Assembly: GCF_900103785.1 (NCBI RefSeq)
Contig: NZ_FNHE01000006.1
Location: 186,001 to 250,000 of the forward strand
Length of the DNA stretch: 64,000 bases
Reading direction: 5' to 3'
Source: Geodermatophilus siccatus
Lineage (GTDB): Bacteria; Actinomycetota; Actinomycetes; Mycobacteriales; Geodermatophilaceae
Shown here one piece after another: positions 61,630 through 64,000 of the stretch (position 1 is its first letter; the number at the start of each line of letters is the position of its first letter). The position numbers and the translations under genes were made by a program. The notes beneath the pieces were generated by a model. That model was not told where the DNA came from and searched no databases. It saw only the letters and a list, made by a program, of their open reading frames with translations.

Positions 61630-63348
61630 TCAGGACGCGGGGAGAACTCCCTCCACCTGGGCGAGGGCCTGCCAGGTCGCCCGGCGGCGGGCCTGCTCCT
61701 CGGGGTCGGGCACCGGCAGCGAGGCCAGCAGCCGCTGGGTGTAGGGGTGCCCGGGCGCGCCGAGCACCTCGGCACCGGTCCCCTCCTCGACCAGCCGGCC
61801 GCGGTGGAGCACCGCGATCCGGTCGGCGAGCAGGTCGACGACGGCGAGGTCGTGGCTGATGAACAGGCACGCGAACCCGAGCTCGCGCTGCAGCTCGGCG
61901 AAGAGCTCGAGCACCCGCGCCTGCACCGACACGTCGAGGGCGGAGGTGGGCTCGTCGGCGATGAGCAGCTCGGGGTCCAGCGCCAGCGACCGGGCGAGGC
62001 TGGCCCGCTGCCGCTGCCCGCCGGAGAGCTCGTGCGGGAAGCGGTCGCCGAAGCTCCTCGGCAGCTGGACGGCCTCGAGCAGCTCGTCGACCCGGCCGCG
62101 GGCGGCGCGCGGGTCGTCGGCCCGGTCGTTGACCACCAGCGGCTCGGCGACCGCCTCGGCGATGGTGAGCAGCGGGTTGAAGCTCGACGCCGGGTCCTGG
62201 AAGACGAAGCCGATCCGCCGGCGCACCGGCCGGAACGCCTTCTCCCGGACCCCGTTCATCTCGGCGCCCAGGACCTGCAGCGACCCGCCGGTGACCTTCG
62301 TCAGACCGGCGATGGCGCGCCCGATCGTGGTCTTGCCGCTGCCGCTCTCCCCGACCAGCCCGAGGACCTCCCCCGGCCGGATCGCGAAGCTGACGCCGTC
62401 GACGGCGACGAAGTCCGGACGCCGCAGCCGCCCCGGGTACACGATCCGCAGGTCGCGGGCCTCGACGACCGGCGCCGCGTCGGTCCAGCCGGCCGGCCGG
62501 CGGGACGCCCGCTCCTCCGCGCGGGCCCGGCCCTCCCCGAGGCGGGGCACCGAGGCCAGCAGCTGCTGGGTGTAGGGCTCCCGCGGCGCGGAGAACAGCG
62601 TCCGGACGTCGGCCTGCTCGACGACCCGCCCCTGGTACATGACCGCGACCCGGTCGGCCAGGTCGGCCACCACGCCCATGTTGTGGGTGATCAGCACGAT
62701 GGCGGCGCCGAACTCGTCGCGGCAGCGGCGCAGCAGGTCGAGGATCTCGGCCTGTACGGTGACGTCGAGGGCGGTGGTCGGCTCGTCGGCGATGATCACG
62801 CCGGGGTCGAGCACGAGCGCCTGGGCGATGACGATGCGCTGCTTCTGCCCGCCGGAGAACTGGTGCGGGTAGTGGTCGACCCGCTCCTCGGGGTCGGGGA
62901 TGCCGACCCGCCGGAGGACGTCGATCGCCCTGGCGCGGGCCTCCTTGCGACTGATCCGCCCGTGCGCGCGCAGCCCCTCGGCGATCTGCCAGCCCACGGG
63001 GTAGACCGGGTTGAGCGCGGTCGACGGCTCCTGGAACACCATGGCGGCGTCCCGCCCCCGCACCTCCCCCAGCTGACGGCGGGACAGCGTGACGACGTCG
63101 TGCTGCTCGGCGCCGTCCCGGCTGCGCAGCAGCACGGCCCCGCGGGTGGTGGCGGTCTCCGGCAGCAGACCGAGGATGCTGCGCGCGGTCACCGTCTTGC
63201 CGCTGCCGCTCTCGCCCACGACGGCGAGCACCTCGCCGGCGGCGACCGACAGGCTCACCCCCTGGACGGCGGCGATGGTCCCGGCGTCGGTGGCGAAGGC
63301 GACCGACAGGTCGTCGATGGCGACGACGTCCTCGCGTGCGGTGGTCAT
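61630..63348 (-). CDS. Oligopeptide-type ABC transporter, double ATPase (DppD-DppF fusion)
   Basis: The 572-residue protein contains two complete ATPase domains: Walker A VGESGSGKTVTARS and VGESGSGKTTIGRA, signatures FSGGQKQRIVIAQAL and LSGGQRQRASLARSL, Walker B VIIADEPTTALDV and LLIADEPTSALDV, and the peptide-transporter tails PREPYTQQLL and PGHPYTQRLL. It energises uptake of peptides, nickel or related solutes; the substrate cannot be read here. ATG overlaps the permease stop. Confidence 0.93.
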   Translation of the reverse strand: MTTAREDVVAIDDLSVAFATDAGTIAAVQGVSLSVAAGEVLAVVGESGSGKTVTARSILGLLPETATTRGAVLLRSRDGAEQHDVVTLSRRQLGEVRGRDAAMVFQEPSTALNPVYPVGWQIAEGLRAHGRISRKEARARAIDVLRRVGIPDPEERVDHYPHQFSGGQKQRIVIAQALVLDPGVIIADEPTTALDVTVQAEILDLLRRCRDEFGAAIVLITHNMGVVADLADRVAVMYQGRVVEQADVRTLFSAPREPYTQQLLASVPRLGEGRARAEERASRRPAGWTDAAPVVEARDLRIVYPGRLRRPDFVAVDGVSFAIRPGEVLGLVGESGSGKTTIGRAIAGLTKVTGGSLQVLGAEMNGVREKAFRPVRRRIGFVFQDPASSFNPLLTIAEAVAEPLVVNDRADDPRAARGRVDELLEAVQLPRSFGDRFPHELSGGQRQRASLARSLALDPELLIADEPTSALDVSVQARVLELFAELQRELGFACLFISHDLAVVDLLADRIAVLHRGRLVEEGTGAEVLGAPGHPYTQRLLASLPVPDPEEQARRRATWQALAQVEGVLPAS

Positions 63349-64000
63349 CGGTGGGTCTCCTCGATCCCGTCCAGGCCGCCCGGGCCCGCGTCCAGCGCAC
63401 CGCCGGGCACGACCGGCGTCTCCGCGGTGTCCGCCGACCCCGCGGCGCGGCGGCTGCGCAGCCGGGGGTCGGCCAGGTCGTTGAGGCTCTCGCCGACCAG
63501 GGTCAGCCCGAGCACGACCAGCACGATCGCCAGGCCGGGGAAGATCGACGTCCACCAGATGCCGCTGGTGACGTCGGACAGGGCGGCGTTGAGGTCGTAG
63601 CCCCACTCCGCGGCCGCCGTCGGCTCGATGCCGAAGCCGAGGAACCCCAGCCCGGCGAGGGTCAGGATCGCCTCGGAGGCGTTGAGCGTGAGGATCAGCG
63701 GCAGCGTGCGGGTGGCGTTGCGCAGCACGTGCCGGGTCATGATCCGCCAGTGCCCGGCCCCGACCACGCGGGCGGACTCGACGAAGGCCTCGTTCTTGAT
63801 CCGCACCGTCTCGGCACGGACCACGCGGAAGTACTGCGGGATGAACACCACGGTGATCGAGATCGCCGCGGCCAGGATGCCGCCGAACAGGCTGGACTGC
63901 CCGCCGCTGATCACGATCGCCATGACGATGGCCAGCAGCAGCGAGGGGAAGGCGTAGACCGCGTCGCAGACCACGACCAGCACGCGGTCCAGCCAGCCGC
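63345..64000 (-). CDS. Oligopeptide-type ABC transporter permease (DppC-like), partial
   Basis: The C-terminal 217 residues are visible; the gene continues beyond the window end. It has several membrane helices, the EAA loop ESARVVGAGHWRIMTRHVLR, and the DppC ending LGFLGFGIEPTAAAEWGYDL followed by WTSIFPGLAIVLVVLGLTLV and GESLNDLADPRL. It overlaps the ATPase gene by 4 nt. Confidence 0.92.
   Translation of the reverse strand, partial: GWLDRVLVVVCDAVYAFPSLLLAIVMAIVISGGQSSLFGGILAAAISITVVFIPQYFRVVRAETVRIKNEAFVESARVVGAGHWRIMTRHVLRNATRTLPLILTLNASEAILTLAGLGFLGFGIEPTAAAEWGYDLNAALSDVTSGIWWTSIFPGLAIVLVVLGLTLVGESLNDLADPRLRSRRAAGSADTAETPVVPGGALDAGPGGLDGIEETHR

Overview
The window is chromosomal DNA of a very GC-rich actinobacterium. 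Codon third positions are almost all G or C, GTG starts are frequent, and many genes have leaderless-type promoters. Gene order from position 9,800 to 30,100 follows Mycobacterium tuberculosis Rv3667 to Rv3683 (acs, holin-like protein, epoxide hydrolase, marP, nudix, tlpA-like, nth, small membrane protein, crp, RidA, DUF4177, two ArsA/Get3-like ATPases, ponA2, metallophosphoesterase). A second block (asd, lysC, leuA) matches Rv3708c to Rv3710. Repeats and gene content suggest a Geodermatophilaceae-like lineage (Blastococcus, Modestobacter, Geodermatophilus); this is inference, not a search result. No rRNA, CRISPR array, insertion sequence or prophage was seen. There is one tRNA (Pro, anticodon CGG).

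Layout. 1-3.5 kb: end of a cobalamin/siroheme cluster (cobalt ABC ATPase, CbiG C-terminal domain, CobT, CysG). 3.5-9.6 kb: DOPA-type dioxygenase, SoxR with a perfect SoxR box in front of a short-chain dehydrogenase, QueA-like protein, spermidine-synthase-like protein, HflX, FhuF-like reductase. 9.8-24.9 kb: the Rv3667-Rv3682-like block. 24.9-28.6 kb: a partner-switching (stressosome) module inserted between ponA2 and the metallophosphoesterase. 28.7-38.8 kb: YqeY, phosphoesterase, tRNA, two CNNM/CBS membrane proteins, S9 peptidase, Asd, aspartokinase, phospholipase D-like protein. 38.8-42.4 kb: 39-bp tandem repeats, an XRE-type protein, a leucine leader peptide, LeuA and a VOC protein. 42.4-48.8 kb: a complete Mrp Na+/H+ antiporter operon (mnhA/B fusion, C, D, E, F, G). 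49-61.5 kb: ABC-F protein, MurE-like ligase without the Dap motif, a one-carbon gene pair, DUF5996, pirin, diguanylate cyclase, F420-type oxidoreductase, VOC, TPM-domain protein, Rieske protein. 61.6-64 kb: oligopeptide-type ABC transporter, cut by the window end.

The most unusual system is the five-gene unit on the minus strand at 24,941-27,999. Its first gene encodes one chain joining an ECF-type sigma factor (regions 2 and 4), an HX3CX2C motif and a complete RsbT-type serine kinase. It is followed, with 4-nt overlaps, by RsbR, RsbS and a free-standing RsbT-binding domain of RsbU that has no phosphatase. No RsbU phosphatase, RsbV or RsbW is present. This suggests that the stressosome controls the sigma factor directly by holding or releasing the kinase-sigma fusion, without the usual RsbU-RsbV-RsbW cascade.

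The window also carries four families of non-coding or semi-coding repeats: three 81-nt linker minicistrons that bridge GTGA junctions between co-directional genes; about 100-nt multi-hairpin elements, four of five directly after stop codons; six two-tier hairpins with a conserved loop and covarying stems; and a 39-bp tandem array. Many genes start 6-8 nt after a TANNNT box, as expected for leaderless transcripts.
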